Shown piece after piece: positions 55,329 to 64,000 of a DNA stretch of 64,000 nucleotides; position 1 is the stretch's first letter, and each line of letters opens with the position of its first letter. A program made the position numbers and the translations under genes. Source of the stretch: Thermaurantiacus tibetensis (lineage in GTDB: Bacteria > Pseudomonadota > Alphaproteobacteria > Sphingomonadales > Sphingomonadaceae); assembly GCF_015354055.1 (NCBI RefSeq), contig NZ_JACHTM010000002.1:248001-312000 (forward strand). Direction: 5' to 3'. The notes under the pieces were generated by a model. That model was given only the letters and a program-made list of their open reading frames with translations, was not told the DNA's origin and did not search any database.

Positions 55329-57332
55329 CTAGCGCAGCCAGGCGGACGCCCGTGGCCGGGCATCCGGCCGGCCGGGCTCGAGGAGGGAGTAGACGACCGC
55401 GTTCTCCGTCACCCGCTGCACGTAGGAGCGGGTCTCGGCGATCGGGATGGCCTCGATCCAGTCGATGACGGCTTCCGTCCCCATCTGCCGGGGGTCGCCG
55501 TTCTGGGCGATGAAGCGCCGCGCGTTGCCGATGCCGGCATTGTAGGCGGCGGCCGCCAGCATCCAGTTGCCGAGATTGTCCCGCCGGAGCCCGAGATAGT
55601 CGCTGCCAAGGAGGATGTTGTAGGCCGGGTCGGTGAGGAGGCGCCGGGCCTCGAACGGAAGCCCCAGGCGCTTCGCGACATCCGCGGCGGTCGCCGGCAT
55701 CAGCTGCATGAGGCCGCGCGCCCCGGCCGACGACAGGGCGAAGCGGTCGAAGCTCGACTCCTGCCGGGCGATCGCGTGGGCGTAGATGTAGCGGTCGGCG
55801 GGAACGGAGGCCGGCAGCCGCGGGTAGGCAAGATCGAGAAGCGAGAGGTCCCCGCCCGGCCGCGCCTCGCGCCAGAGCCAGACGGCAAGGTCCGGCCGGT
55901 CGAGCCGGAGGCCGAGCTCGGCTGCCGCCCGCCGCTCGGCAGGCGTGGAGACGGCAGCCGCGAGCGCGCGCACGAAGGGGGACTGGCGCTCGCCATCGCC
56001 CATGCGCCCGAGGAGAACCAGCGCCCGCGCAAGCGGCAGCGCCTCGACCGCCGCACGGATCTCCGCCGGAACCGGAGCCGGTGCGACCCGCGGCAGCACC
56101 GGCGTGCGCCCCAGCGCCTCGGCGGCGAGCTGGCCGTAGAAGCTGTCGAAGTGCTGCGCCGCCCGCTCGAAGGCCGCCGTCGCCGCCGCCGAGTTGCCCC
56201 GCGCCTGCTCCGCCCGCCCCAGCCAGTAGTCGCCGCGCGCGCGGCTGATGGGGGTCTGCACCAGCTGGCCGAAGCGGGCGAAGTGGCGCGCGGCCTCCTC
56301 CGGCCGACCGTTCGTCCGCAGCGCAAGGAAGCCGGCCAGCCACTCGGTGTCGGAGAGATCGACCCTCACCCCAAGCGGCAGCGCAAGGCTCTCGCTGCCG
56401 ATCGTCATGCCGTGGCTGGCGAGCAGCCGCTCGGCAAGCCGCGCGTCGCCGCGCCGCCAGGCGGCGCGGCCGAGCGCGAGCCGCCGCTGCAGCCAGGTGC
56501 GGGGCGCCGTGATGCTCTCCGGCGTCACCCTGGCGCCGGCAAGCAGCGCCTCGGCGTCCGCAAGCCGGCGGTTGCGCTCGAGCCAGAGCGACCGGTCGTG
56601 AACGAGGCCGGCATGCTCGCGGAACTTCGCCGGAACCGAAGCCGCGCGCGCCTCGGCATCGGGCGCATTGGTGCGCAGCGCAAGGCGCGCCGCGGCGAGC
56701 GCGCGCTCGTCCTCGGGCAGGAGCGGCAGCATCCGGGCAGCGGCGGTCGTCTGGCCGGCCCAGAGCAGCGCGTCCGCGCGCGCCGCATGGTCGGCTGCGG
56801 TCAGGAACGGTCCGAACCGGTCGAGGAGCGCGCGCTCGAGCGGCTCGGGCACCCCGGTCGAGACCCAGGCGGCGCGGGCCTGCTGGCGGGCAACGACCTG
56901 CCGCTCGGGCTCGAGGGTGAGGAGCGCAAAGCGCGCCCGCCCGGCTGCCGTCTCGGGCTGGACGGCGGCGAAGAACGCGCGCGCCTCGCTGTCGGAGGTG
57001 AGCGCCGGGTCGGCCGCCTGCACCTCGGCACGGCGGCGGATGTCGGCGTGGTTGGGAAAGCCGGGGTTGGCAGCAAGCCAGGCGGCCGTCTCGGGAAGCG
57101 GCAGGCGCGTGGCGGGGCTCCGCGCGCGGCGCAGCCAGTCCCAGGTGGCGAGCGCCTGGGCAAGCGGCGTGGGCGCACCGGCTGGCGGCGCTGCCGCGCC
57201 CATGTCGTTGCGCTGGAAGGCGGCGGCAAGCCACGCCTCCTCGCTCCCTTGCGCGGCCGCCGGAGCACCGAGGGCGAGGGCAGCGGCAAGAACGGCGGAA
57301 ACGACGGGAAGGCGCATCCGTTGCGAAAGCAT
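55329..57332 (-). CDS. Soluble lytic murein transglycosylase family
   Basis: A 667-residue periplasmic enzyme: signal peptide (VVSAVLAAALALGAPAAAQ), a long alpha-solenoid (about 30-490) and a C-terminal lysozyme-like SLT domain (about 500-640). The catalytic Glu is in ARQESSFDRFALSSAGA, followed by RGLMQLMPATA and the AAYNAGIGNARRF segment. It cleaves the glycan backbone, releasing anhydro-muropeptides. Starts at 57332 and 57317 are both possible. It is divergent from dapA. Confidence 0.93.
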   Translation of the reverse strand: MLSQRMRLPVVSAVLAAALALGAPAAAQGSEEAWLAAAFQRNDMGAAAPPAGAPTPLAQALATWDWLRRARSPATRLPLPETAAWLAANPGFPNHADIRRRAEVQAADPALTSDSEARAFFAAVQPETAAGRARFALLTLEPERQVVARQQARAAWVSTGVPEPLERALLDRFGPFLTAADHAARADALLWAGQTTAAARMLPLLPEDERALAAARLALRTNAPDAEARAASVPAKFREHAGLVHDRSLWLERNRRLADAEALLAGARVTPESITAPRTWLQRRLALGRAAWRRGDARLAERLLASHGMTIGSESLALPLGVRVDLSDTEWLAGFLALRTNGRPEEAARHFARFGQLVQTPISRARGDYWLGRAEQARGNSAAATAAFERAAQHFDSFYGQLAAEALGRTPVLPRVAPAPVPAEIRAAVEALPLARALVLLGRMGDGERQSPFVRALAAAVSTPAERRAAAELGLRLDRPDLAVWLWREARPGGDLSLLDLAYPRLPASVPADRYIYAHAIARQESSFDRFALSSAGARGLMQLMPATAADVAKRLGLPFEARRLLTDPAYNILLGSDYLGLRRDNLGNWMLAAAAYNAGIGNARRFIAQNGDPRQMGTEAVIDWIEAIPIAETRSYVQRVTENAVVYSLLEPGRPDARPRASAWLR

Positions 57333-57410
57333 CGGCAAGGCTTTAGGCGGGCTGAACCGGCCGCGCCACTGCTGGCGCCCCTGCCCGCCACGCCCTAGGA
57401 CCCGACGCCC

Positions 57411-58292
57411 ATGCCCTTCCTTTCCGGCTCCCTCCCCGCGCTCGTCACGCCGTTCCGCGATGGCCGGGTGGACGAGGCGGCGCTTTGCGACTTCGTCGAG
57501 TGGCAGATCGCGGAGGGCTCGGCGGGGCTCGTGCCCTGCGGCACCACGGGGGAGTCGGCCACGCTCTCGATCGAGGAGCACGACCGCGTCGTCGAGCTCA
57601 CGGTCCGCGCCGCGCGCGGCCGCGTGCCGGTCATCGCCGGCTGCGGCTCGAACGACACCGCAGTGGCCATCCACCACGTCGCGCGCGCCGCCGCCGCCGG
57701 CGCCGATGCCGCGCTCGTCGTCTGCCCCTACTACAACCGCCCCGGCCAGCGCGGGCTCCTTGCCCACTTCCGTGCAGTGGCGGACGCAAGCCCGATCCCG
57801 GTCGTCATCTACAACATCCCGGCACGCACCGGCATCGACATGACGAGCGAGACGATGGCCGAGCTCGCCCAGCACCCCCGCATCATCGGCGTGAAGGAGT
57901 CGACCGGAGACATCAACCGCATCTCCGAGATCCGCGAGCTCTGCGGCCGCGACTTCCTCATCCTCTCGGGGAACGACTACATGACCCTCGGCATCATCGC
58001 CCACGGCGGCCACGGCGCCATCTCGGTCACCGCCAACGTCGCCCCGCGGCTCAACGCCGAGCAGGTGAACGCCGCGCTTGCCGGTGACTTCGCGACTGCG
58101 CTCGCCCTCCAGGACCGGCTGTGGCCACTCCACACCGCCCTCTTCGCCGACCCCTCGCCCGGCCCCGTCAAGCATGCGCTGGCGCTGCTGCGGGGCATGT
58201 CGCCCGAGGTCCGGCTGCCGGTGCCGCTGCCAGGCGAGGCCGCGCGCGCGGCTGTCGATGCCGCGCTCGCCCGCGCCGGCATCGCGCCCTGA
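57411..58292 (+). CDS. dapA: 4-hydroxy-tetrahydrodipicolinate synthase
   Basis: A 293-residue TIM-barrel aldolase for lysine/diaminopimelate synthesis. It shows [10 protein letters not shown], the Tyr in YNIPARTG, and the Schiff-base Lys in [10 protein letters not shown]. Arg in the same RTG segment binds the substrate carboxylate. smpB begins 11 bp downstream, giving the dapA-smpB arrangement often seen in alphaproteobacteria. Confidence 0.96.
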   Translation: MPFLSGSLPALVTPFRDGRVDEAALCDFVEWQIAEGSAGLVPCGTTGESATLSIEEHDRVVELTVRAARGRVPVIAGCGSNDTAVAIHHVARAAAAGADAALVVCPYYNRPGQRGLLAHFRAVADASPIPVVIYNIPARTGIDMTSETMAELAQHPRIIGVKESTGDINRISEIRELCGRDFLILSGNDYMTLGIIAHGGHGAISVTANVAPRLNAEQVNAALAGDFATALALQDRLWPLHTALFADPSPGPVKHALALLRGMSPEVRLPVPLPGEAARAAVDAALARAGIAP

Positions 58293-58303
58293 GCCGCGCT
58301 GCC

Positions 58304-58783
58304 ATGGCCCGCCCGAAGCCAGCGCCGGTCAAGGCGCGGATTGCCGCCGAGAACCGCCGGGCCCGCCACGAATATGACATCGAGGACGTGTTCGAGGCCG
58401 GCATCGTGCTGACCGGCACCGAAGTGAAGGCGCTGCGCGCCGGGGAGGCCAGCATCGCCGAGAGCTACGCCGAGGTCACCGGCGAGGAAGCGTGGCTCGT
58501 CAACGCCAACATCCCCGAGTGGAGCCACGGCAACCGCTTCAACCACGAGCCGCGGCGGCCGCGCAAGCTGCTGCTTCATGCGCGCGAGATCGCCCGCCTC
58601 CACGGCGCGGTCGCCCGCGAGGGCATGACGCTCGTGCCGCTCTCGATCTACTTCAACGCCCGCGGCCGGGCGAAGGTGGAGCTGGCGCTTGCAAAGGGCC
58701 GGAAGCTTCACGACAAGCGCGCGGCCGAGCGCGACCGGGACTGGGCGCGCGAGAAGGCCCGGCTGCTCCGCGAACGGGGCTGA
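58304..58783 (+). CDS. smpB: SsrA-binding protein SmpB
   Basis: A 159-residue SmpB, partner of tmRNA in rescue of stalled ribosomes. Features: [56 protein letters not shown] and the basic C-terminal helix [20 protein letters not shown]. No ssrA gene was seen in this window. Confidence 0.97.
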   Translation: MARPKPAPVKARIAAENRRARHEYDIEDVFEAGIVLTGTEVKALRAGEASIAESYAEVTGEEAWLVNANIPEWSHGNRFNHEPRRPRKLLLHAREIARLHGAVAREGMTLVPLSIYFNARGRAKVELALAKGRKLHDKRAAERDRDWAREKARLLRERG

Positions 58784-58862
58784 GCAGCTGCAGGGGCGGC
58801 GCGCCAGCCATGCGGGGTCGGCCCTTCCGTCCAGGCAGGCAAGGGACTATCTCCGCGGCGTG

Positions 58863-59408
58863 ATGGACTGGGTGCTGAAGCGTTTGCCCACGCGCGAGGC
58901 GCTCGAGCGCAACCGCTTCCTGCGCCCCTTTGCCCACAAGCTGACGAGCCCCCTCATCTGGCGGTTCAACCGCCGCGGCGTCGCCCGCGGGCTGGCGCTC
59001 GGCCTGTTCGCCGCCTTCGCGATCCCCATTGCGCAGACGCCGTTTGCGGCCGCCTTCGCCTTCGGCGTCCGCGCCAACCTGCCCGTCGCCGCCCTTTCCA
59101 CCCTCGTCACCAATCCGGTCACCTTCCCGGTCGTCTACGTCCTCGCCTACCAGGCCGGAGCGTGGCTGCTCGACTTCCGCGCCGAGGCCGACCGCGTGCT
59201 GGGCGCCACCGACAACCCGCTCGACCGATGGGTGACCCTTATGATCGAGACGGTGGGCACCACCTACCTCGGCCTCATCCTCTTCGCCGTGGCCGCAGCC
59301 GCGATCGGCTACGTCGCCGGCCAGCTCGGGTGGCGCCTCTGGATCGCCCGCAAGTGGCAGCGCCGGCGCACCCTGCGGCGCCGCAGCGCCGCGGTCGAGC
59401 CGGCCTGA
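58863..59408 (+). CDS. DUF2062 membrane protein
   Basis: A 181-residue protein with the DUF2062 pattern. A soluble N-terminus is followed by GVARGLALGLFAAFAIPIAQ, helices with TLVTNPVTFPVVYVLAY, and a last helix (LGLILFAVAAAAIGYVAGQ). The tail is basic. The function is unknown. ATG at 58863. It lies between smpB and the Mo enzyme, all on the plus strand. Confidence 0.88.
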   Translation: MDWVLKRLPTREALERNRFLRPFAHKLTSPLIWRFNRRGVARGLALGLFAAFAIPIAQTPFAAAFAFGVRANLPVAALSTLVTNPVTFPVVYVLAYQAGAWLLDFRAEADRVLGATDNPLDRWVTLMIETVGTTYLGLILFAVAAAAIGYVAGQLGWRLWIARKWQRRRTLRRRSAAVEPA

Positions 59409-59419
59409 CGGGCACGCCC

Positions 59420-60079
59420 ATGAGTAGCGGCGACGACCCCGACGCGCGGGCGAAGCTGGTCGCGGCCAAGCAGGCCTGGGCGCGCGCCGGCCGGCTGCTC
59501 ACCGGCAACCCCGACCCGGACCGTTCGCTCCGCCTGCCCCCGGGCCAGCGGCTCGTCACCAGCTGGCCGGTGCTCGATCTCGGAATCCAGCCGCACGTGC
59601 CGCTTGCCGAATGGCGGCTCACCATTGACGGCGCGGTCGCCAACCCCGTCACCCTCGACTGGGAGGCCTTCCGCAGCCTGCCGCAGACAGAAGATGTCTC
59701 CGACGTTCACTGCGTGACGCAGTGGAGCCGCTACGACAACCGCTGGACCGGGGTTCGGACCTCGGTCATCCTCGATCTCGTGAAGCCGCTGCCGTCGGCC
59801 GCCCACGTCATCCTCCACGGCTACGACGGCTACACCACCAATCTCCGCCTCGAGCACTTCGCCGAAGACGACTGTTTGCTCGCCCATTCCCATGACGGTG
59901 TTCCTCTCTCGCGGGAGCACGGCGGGCCGGTGCGCGCGGTCATCCCGCGCTACTACTTCTGGAAGAGCGCCAAGTGGCTAAACCGAATCGCGTTTTCGGC
60001 CGTTGACAGGCCGGGCTTCTGGGAAGTGCGCGGCTATCACAATGTCGGAGACCCCTGGACCGAGGAGCGCTACGGCTGA
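59420..60079 (+). CDS. Sulfite-oxidase-like molybdopterin-dependent oxidoreductase
   Basis: A 219-residue protein of the sulfite oxidase Mo-domain family. The Mo-ligand Cys98 is in VSDVHCVTQWSRYDN, and the FWKSAKWLNRIAF region is typical of YedY/YuiH-like enzymes. There is no signal peptide, so it is cytoplasmic, like the YuiH group, whose substrates are unknown. It starts 11 bp after the DUF2062 gene. The kinase gene overlaps its 3' end by 38 bp if the longest start is used. Confidence 0.88.
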   Translation: MSSGDDPDARAKLVAAKQAWARAGRLLTGNPDPDRSLRLPPGQRLVTSWPVLDLGIQPHVPLAEWRLTIDGAVANPVTLDWEAFRSLPQTEDVSDVHCVTQWSRYDNRWTGVRTSVILDLVKPLPSAAHVILHGYDGYTTNLRLEHFAEDDCLLAHSHDGVPLSREHGGPVRAVIPRYYFWKSAKWLNRIAFSAVDRPGFWEVRGYHNVGDPWTEERYG

Positions 60080-61316
60080 GAGGCCAAGGGCCGCGGCCTC
60101 GCCCGGCCGACGGCGAGGGGGTGGCGCCGGCCGGACAGCGCGGCGGGGGGAAGGGCTCCGGGGAGAAGCCGTCGCGGGAGAGCGGACGAAGGGCGCGGGC
60201 GGAGGCGCGGCCGCGGAGCCGCTGCGGATGCAGGGGGTCGGCCTGCTCGCCGCCGGCCTCGCCCACGATCTCAACACCATGCTCGGCGGGATCCTCGCAA
60301 CCGCCGAGCTGATGAGCGCCCGCCTCCCTCCCGACGACGAGCTTGCCGCCGACCTGGGGGAGATCATCGGCCAGGCCGAACGCGCCGGCGCCCTCATCAG
60401 GAAGCTCCTCGCCTTCTCGCGCCAGGAAACGCTCCACCCCTGCCGGCTCGACCTCGCGGCCCTCCTCGGCCGGATGGAGTCGATGCTCCGCGCGCTGCTC
60501 GGCCGCCACATCGGGCTGTCGCTCCCCAGCCGCCGCGGCGCCCTGGTCGAGGCCGACCCGCAGGCGCTCGAGCGGGTGGTCATGAACCTCGTCACCAACG
60601 CCCGCGACGCGATCGGCGCGCGGCCCGGCCACATCGCCATCACGCTCGCGCGCACGGCCGCGGACGACCTCCCGCCCGAGGCGCGGAGCTTCATGCCGAG
60701 CCGGGACTATGTGGCCCTCTCGGTCAGCGACGATGGCCCCGGCGTGCCACCCGAGCTTCGCGCCCGCATCTTCGAGCCCTACTTCACCACCAAGGGCGAG
60801 GGCGCGGGCACCGGGCTCGGCCTCCCTACCGCCTACGGGCTCGTCAAGCAGTCGGGCGGCTTCCTCCTCCTCGACGACGCCCCGCGCCGCGGCGCCTGCT
60901 TCACCGTCTACCTGCCCGCACTTCCCCCCGAACCCGCCCGCGAGGACCAAGGCCCGGTCGCCAGGCCGCTCATCCTGCTTGCCGAGGACGAGGAGCTGCT
61001 GCGCACCTGCGCCCGGCGCGGCCTCGAGCAGGCGGGCTATGCGGTCATCGCCGTCGAGGGCGGCGAGGCCGCGGAGGCCGCCTTCGCCCGGCACCCGGAG
61101 GTGCGCGCCCTCGTCTCCGACGTGCGCATGCCGGGCCTCGACGGCATCGCGCTCGCGCGCCGGCTGCGCGCCCGCCGCCCCGGCCTCCCCGTGCTGCTGG
61201 TCTCGGGCTACGCGGATGCCGGCGCCCGCGAAGCCCTCGAGGGGCTCGACGTCACCTTTCTCCCCAAGCCCTACCGTCTCGCCGATCTCCGCCGCTCGCT
61301 CGAGTCGCTGGTCTAG
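60042..61316 (+). CDS. CckA-like hybrid histidine kinase (kinase plus receiver, no sensor)
   Basis: Up to 424 residues. A low-complexity N-terminus (1-60) is followed by the H-box [18 protein letters not shown] (His75), a HATPase domain ([46 protein letters not shown]) and a receiver domain ([10 protein letters not shown], phospho-Asp in [10 protein letters not shown], Lys in [11 protein letters not shown]). The order resembles the C-terminal half of CckA, but the membrane and PAS domains are missing. The start is uncertain: ATG 60042, or ATG 60228 at the H-box. recA follows. Confidence 0.85.
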   Translation: MSETPGPRSATAERPRAAASPGRRRGGGAGRTARRGEGLRGEAVAGERTKGAGGGAAAEPLRMQGVGLLAAGLAHDLNTMLGGILATAELMSARLPPDDELAADLGEIIGQAERAGALIRKLLAFSRQETLHPCRLDLAALLGRMESMLRALLGRHIGLSLPSRRGALVEADPQALERVVMNLVTNARDAIGARPGHIAITLARTAADDLPPEARSFMPSRDYVALSVSDDGPGVPPELRARIFEPYFTTKGEGAGTGLGLPTAYGLVKQSGGFLLLDDAPRRGACFTVYLPALPPEPAREDQGPVARPLILLAEDEELLRTCARRGLEQAGYAVIAVEGGEAAEAAFARHPEVRALVSDVRMPGLDGIALARRLRARRPGLPVLLVSGYADAGAREALEGLDVTFLPKPYRLADLRRSLESLV

Positions 61317-61446
61317 CAGCGCCCGGGGGGCGAGCCCTGGAGTCAAGGCGCCCGGGAGGCGGGGGCGGAGGCGGGGGCCTTCCCTTTCGCCCTTTGTTCC
61401 GATACGCCCAGATCCCAAGGGTCGCTCTGGCGAGGCGGAACGGAAG

Positions 61447-62472
61447 ATGGAACGGGAAAAGGCGCTGGAAGCGGCACTGGCGCAGATCGACCGCGCGTTC
61501 GGCAAGGGCTCGGCCATGCGGCTCGGCAGCCGCGAGACGCTCGAGATCGAGGCCATCTCGACGGGCTCGCTCGGCCTCGACCTCGCGCTTGGCATCGGCG
61601 GGCTGCCGCGCGGCCGCGTCGTCGAGATCTACGGGCCGGAAAGCTCGGGCAAGACCACCCTTGCCCTCCACGTCATCGCCGAGGCGCAGAAGGCCGGCGG
61701 CACCGCCGCCTTCGTGGATGCCGAGCACGCGCTCGACCCAGTCTATGCCAAGAAGCTGGGGGTGGACACCGACAATCTCATCGTCTCCCAGCCCGACACC
61801 GGCGAACAGGCGCTCGAGATCACCGACACGCTCGTCCGCTCGAACGCGATCGACGTGCTCGTCGTCGACTCGGTTGCAGCCCTCGTGCCCCGGGCCGAGA
61901 TCGAGGGCGAGATGGGCGACAGCCACGTTGGCCTCCAGGCCCGGCTCATGAGCCAGGCGCTCCGGAAGCTCACCGGCTCCATCTCGCGCTCGCGCGCCAT
62001 CGTCATCTTCATCAACCAGGTGCGCATGAAGATCGGGGTGATGTACGGCAACCCCGAGACGACGACGGGCGGCAACGCGCTCAAGTTCTACGCCAGCGTC
62101 CGCCTCGACATCCGTCGCACCGGCCAGATCAAGGACCGGGACGACATCATCGGCAACACGACCCGGGTGAAGGTGGTCAAGAACAAGGTGGCGCCGCCCT
62201 TCCGCCAGGTCGAGTTCGACATCATGTACGGCAGCGGCATCAGCAAGACCGGCGAGATCCTCGATCTTGGAGTCAAGGCTGGCATCATCGAGAAGTCCGG
62301 GGCCTGGTTTTCCCACGAGTCCGTGCGCATCGGCCAGGGCCGGGAGAACGCCAAGAAGTATCTTGAGGAGCATCCTGACGTTGCCGCACGGATCGAGGCG
62401 GCCATCCGCGCGAACGCGAGCGGCGTCTCCGAGGCGCTGATGGCCACGGCCGACACCGCCGACGAGATGTAA
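61447..62472 (+). CDS. recA: Recombinase RecA
   Basis: A 341-residue RecA. Walker A is GPESSGKTT (63-71), with [39 protein letters not shown], and the loop [20 protein letters not shown]. It drives strand exchange and SOS co-protease activity. No intein. The 130 bp upstream contain a single GTTC (near 61396) but no clear GTTC-N7-GTTC SOS box. Confidence 0.98.
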   Translation: MEREKALEAALAQIDRAFGKGSAMRLGSRETLEIEAISTGSLGLDLALGIGGLPRGRVVEIYGPESSGKTTLALHVIAEAQKAGGTAAFVDAEHALDPVYAKKLGVDTDNLIVSQPDTGEQALEITDTLVRSNAIDVLVVDSVAALVPRAEIEGEMGDSHVGLQARLMSQALRKLTGSISRSRAIVIFINQVRMKIGVMYGNPETTTGGNALKFYASVRLDIRRTGQIKDRDDIIGNTTRVKVVKNKVAPPFRQVEFDIMYGSGISKTGEILDLGVKAGIIEKSGAWFSHESVRIGQGRENAKKYLEEHPDVAARIEAAIRANASGVSEALMATADTADEM

Positions 62473-62533
62473 GAGGGCTGCACCCGGCTGCGGATTGGCA
62501 GTAGCCTTTCCGTCATCATTCTGCTATGCATGA

Positions 62534-62547
62534 GGCTTCCGGAAGCC
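62534..62547. promoter_or_regulatory. 14-bp palindrome between recA and carD
   Basis: GGCTTCCGGAAGCC is a perfect palindrome in the 285-bp gap between recA and carD. It may be a protein-binding site or a short hairpin. Nothing else convincing was seen in this gap. Confidence 0.35.
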
Positions 62548-62757
62548 GGCGTCGGGCATGCGAGCCCGGCTTGGCCCCTCCGGAGGCATCCGCAGCCGGC
62601 CCGGCTCCGCCAGGCTGGCCCGTTGTGGAGATCAAGGAAGCCCTGAGACTCCGCGCCCTGCGCCACCGGAACGCCAGTCGCCGGGTTCATGGTTCCCGGG
62701 CCGACCGCCGGGCCTTCGGAGGCGCGACCCGCGCAGGACCAGTAGGAAAGGACGGAC

Positions 62758-63261
62758 ATGGCAGCATCCCGGTCGCTCGCGTTCCAGGTCGGTGACACGG
62801 TCGTCTACCCCAAGCACGGGGTGGGCCGCGTGATCGAGGTGCAGACCAGCGAAATCGCGGGCGCGAAGCTTGAGCTCTACGTGCTCCGGTTCGACAAGGA
62901 ACGGATGACGCTCAAGGTCCCCGTCAACAAGGTGGAGGCCGTGGGCATGCGCAAGCTCTCCTCGGAGGCGACGCTCATGAACGCCTTCCAGACGCTCAAG
63001 GGCAAGCCCAAGATCCGCCGGATCATGTGGTCGAGGCGCGCCCAGGAATATGAAGCGAAGATCAACTCGGGCGATCTCGTCTCGATCGCCGAGGTGGTGC
63101 GCGACCTGCACCGCGCCGAGGACCAGCCGGAGCAGAGCTACTCGGAACGCCAGATCTACGAAGCGGCCATCTCGCGGCTGGCCCGCGAGCTCGCGGCGAT
63201 GAAGAACATCGACGAGCCGGCGGCGCAGAAGGAAATCGAGCAGGTCCTGAAGGCGGCCTGA
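62758..63261 (+). CDS. carD: CarD/CdnL family transcription regulator
   Basis: A 167-residue CarD/CdnL protein. The Tudor-like RNAP-binding domain (about 8-65) has FQVGDTVVYPKHGVGRVIE and LKVPVNKVEAVGMR. The helical DNA-binding part follows with IMWSRRAQEYEAKINSGDL. It stabilises open complexes at sigma-70 promoters, especially rRNA. The ATG follows GGAAAGGACGG. Confidence 0.95.
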   Translation: MAASRSLAFQVGDTVVYPKHGVGRVIEVQTSEIAGAKLELYVLRFDKERMTLKVPVNKVEAVGMRKLSSEATLMNAFQTLKGKPKIRRIMWSRRAQEYEAKINSGDLVSIAEVVRDLHRAEDQPEQSYSERQIYEAAISRLARELAAMKNIDEPAAQKEIEQVLKAA

Positions 63262-63439
63262 GTCGGAGACCGGAATCGGAGACCGGCGGCGGGCCGACCG
63301 GCAGCGTCGCACCGCCAGGCCCGCCGGCCACCTCCCGCGACAGTCTTGGGCAGGCAGGCGCTGGAACTCGGGCCGGCGCAGCGGTCGGCGCCGCCAGCGG
63401 CGGGAGAGCCCCGGGTGCTTCCCCGGACGGCGCGCGCCG

Positions 63440-64000
63440 TCAGATGAGCCGGATCTCGCGCAGCCGCTCGAGGAGATAATCGTTCGCCGTGATGGGCGGC
63501 ATCTCCGGGTTCGGCACCAGCGGCGCGATCAGGTAATCCGGCCGGAAGTGCAGGAAGAAGGGGGTGGAGTAGCGCGGCACGTGCCGCCGCTCCGGCGCGG
63601 GGTTCACGACCCGGTGGGTGGTGGAGCGGAGGAGCCCCCCGGTCTGGCGCTCGAGCATGTCGCCGACGTTCACGACGAGCGCGCCTTCCGGCGTCGTCAC
63701 GTCCAGCCATTCGCCCTGCCGCGTCAGCAGCTGGAGCCCCGCTTCCTCGGCCCCGAGCAGCAGGGTGATGACGTTGATGTCCTCGTGCGCCCCGGCGCGG
63801 AGGTTCGGGGCATTCGCGGGCACCGGCGGGTAATGGAGCAGCCGGAGCACGCTGTTCCCTTCCCGGACTGCCTCGTCGAAGACGTCAGGCGCCTGCCCGA
63901 GATGCACGGCAATCGCCTTCAGGACGCGCAGGCCCACGGCCTCGAGCGCCGCAAAGAGCGCAAGCGCCGCCGGGCGGAAGCCGGGCTGGCCCTCCGGCCA
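63440..64000 (-). CDS. Isopenicillin-N-synthase-like 2OG-Fe(II) oxygenase (5' end cut)
   Basis: The minus strand is open to the window edge; 186 C-terminal residues are visible, starting WPEGQPGFRPAALALF. The Fe ligands are His and Asp in AHEDINVITLL and His in THRVVNP; Arg in PRYSTPFF should bind 2-oxoglutarate or substrate. The C-terminus ends LLERLREIRLI. Members hydroxylate diverse small molecules; the substrate is unknown. A 16-bp palindrome (63426-63441) overlaps its stop. Confidence 0.9.
   Translation of the reverse strand, partial: WPEGQPGFRPAALALFAALEAVGLRVLKAIAVHLGQAPDVFDEAVREGNSVLRLLHYPPVPANAPNLRAGAHEDINVITLLLGAEEAGLQLLTRQGEWLDVTTPEGALVVNVGDMLERQTGGLLRSTTHRVVNPAPERRHVPRYSTPFFLHFRPDYLIAPLVPNPEMPPITANDYLLERLREIRLI

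Noticed and set aside
57333-58175. Upstream extension of the lytic transglycosylase frame
   Set aside because: It lies antisense to dapA, while a clear signal peptide starts at 57332 or 57317.
62495-62530. A possible promoter for carD starting with TTGGCA
   Set aside because: No -10 element at a sensible distance from TTGGCA could be found.
62526-62795. 89-codon plus-strand frame between recA and carD
   Set aside because: No ribosome-binding site, Arg/Ala-rich composition, and it runs into carD in another frame.
63426-63441. 16-bp palindrome at the stop of the partial oxygenase gene
   Set aside because: Perfect GACGGCGC/GCGCCGTC symmetry, but it has no loop to form a good hairpin and such GC palindromes are expected by chance here; not called a terminator.
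1-64000. tRNA, rRNA, CRISPR, IS elements, prophage or defence islands
   Set aside because: Scanned by eye for tRNA T-loop consensus, regular spacer-repeat units, transposase or phage genes and saw none. The HNH gene stands alone without restriction or phage neighbours.

Overview
The window is a compact, very GC-rich (roughly 70%) stretch of bacterial chromosome. Gene content points to an alphaproteobacterium, most likely in or near the Sphingomonadales. The pointers are a periplasmic ankyrin protein beside a SCO protein and a YcgN-like protein, an FtsH of sphingomonad type, a large TonB-dependent receptor, a Usg-family protein, two DUF6491-like exported proteins, a CckA-like kinase beside recA, and CarD. 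This placement rests on remembered gene families, not on a search. No rRNA, tRNA, CRISPR array, insertion sequence or prophage was seen. The region looks like core chromosome with short intergenic gaps, many stop/start overlaps of the ATGA or GTGA type, and GC-rich hairpins between convergent genes.

Layout. 1-4.7 kb: partial ankyrin protein, SCO-type copper chaperone, YcgN-like Cys-rich protein, small membrane protein coupled to a HlyC/CorC transporter, alpha/beta hydrolase, OmpA-like lipoprotein. 4.7-9.5 kb: rpmI-rplT-pheS-pheT cluster (without infC) and YqgE. 9.6-12.8 kb: peroxiredoxin, dienelactone hydrolase, HNH nuclease, dapD with a coupled HAD nucleotidase. 12.8-20 kb: lipoprotein-type S8 protease with a C-terminal beta-rich domain, dnaB, threonine-aldolase-like enzyme, DMT exporter, flavin reductase, enoyl-CoA hydratase. 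20-27 kb: DEAD-box helicase, TonB-dependent receptor, a DUF6491-like exported protein, an exported methyltransferase-fold protein, a small membrane protein and a SIMPL-domain protein. 27-31 kb: thioesterase-gloA-gloB-DUF6491 run (methylglyoxal detoxification), gltX, fasciclin protein.

31-37.3 kb, minus strand: DUF1289, rpe, heparinase II/III-like protein, purH, DMT exporter, then an SDR. 37.4-43.3 kb: Tat-exported PhoD-type phosphatase, then thrS followed by a DUF442 protein, a metallo-beta-lactamase and a DUF4230 protein, and a 24-residue membrane peptide divergent from a LysR regulator. 44-50.9 kb: ftsH, an ABA4-like membrane protein, an aminotransferase, an M3 peptidase and a Usg protein. 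51-55.3 kb: an ABC ATPase, a His-rich FtsX-like permease and a DUF3299 protein, probably metal-related, plus an Na+/alanine symporter. 55.3-64 kb: lytic transglycosylase, dapA, smpB, DUF2062, sulfite-oxidase-like Mo enzyme, a kinase-receiver hybrid, recA, carD and a partial 2OG-Fe(II) oxygenase.

The most unusual items are the pair of four-cysteine exported proteins with nearly identical Cys spacing, the signal-peptide-bearing methyltransferase, the 24-residue membrane peptide facing a LysR gene, the His-rich permease operon, the kinase-receiver protein without sensor or membrane part, and two GC-rich intergenic tandem-repeat arrays, one with G-quadruplex potential at the 3' end of ftsH. I did not find a clearly new multi-gene system. 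These are the leads I would follow.
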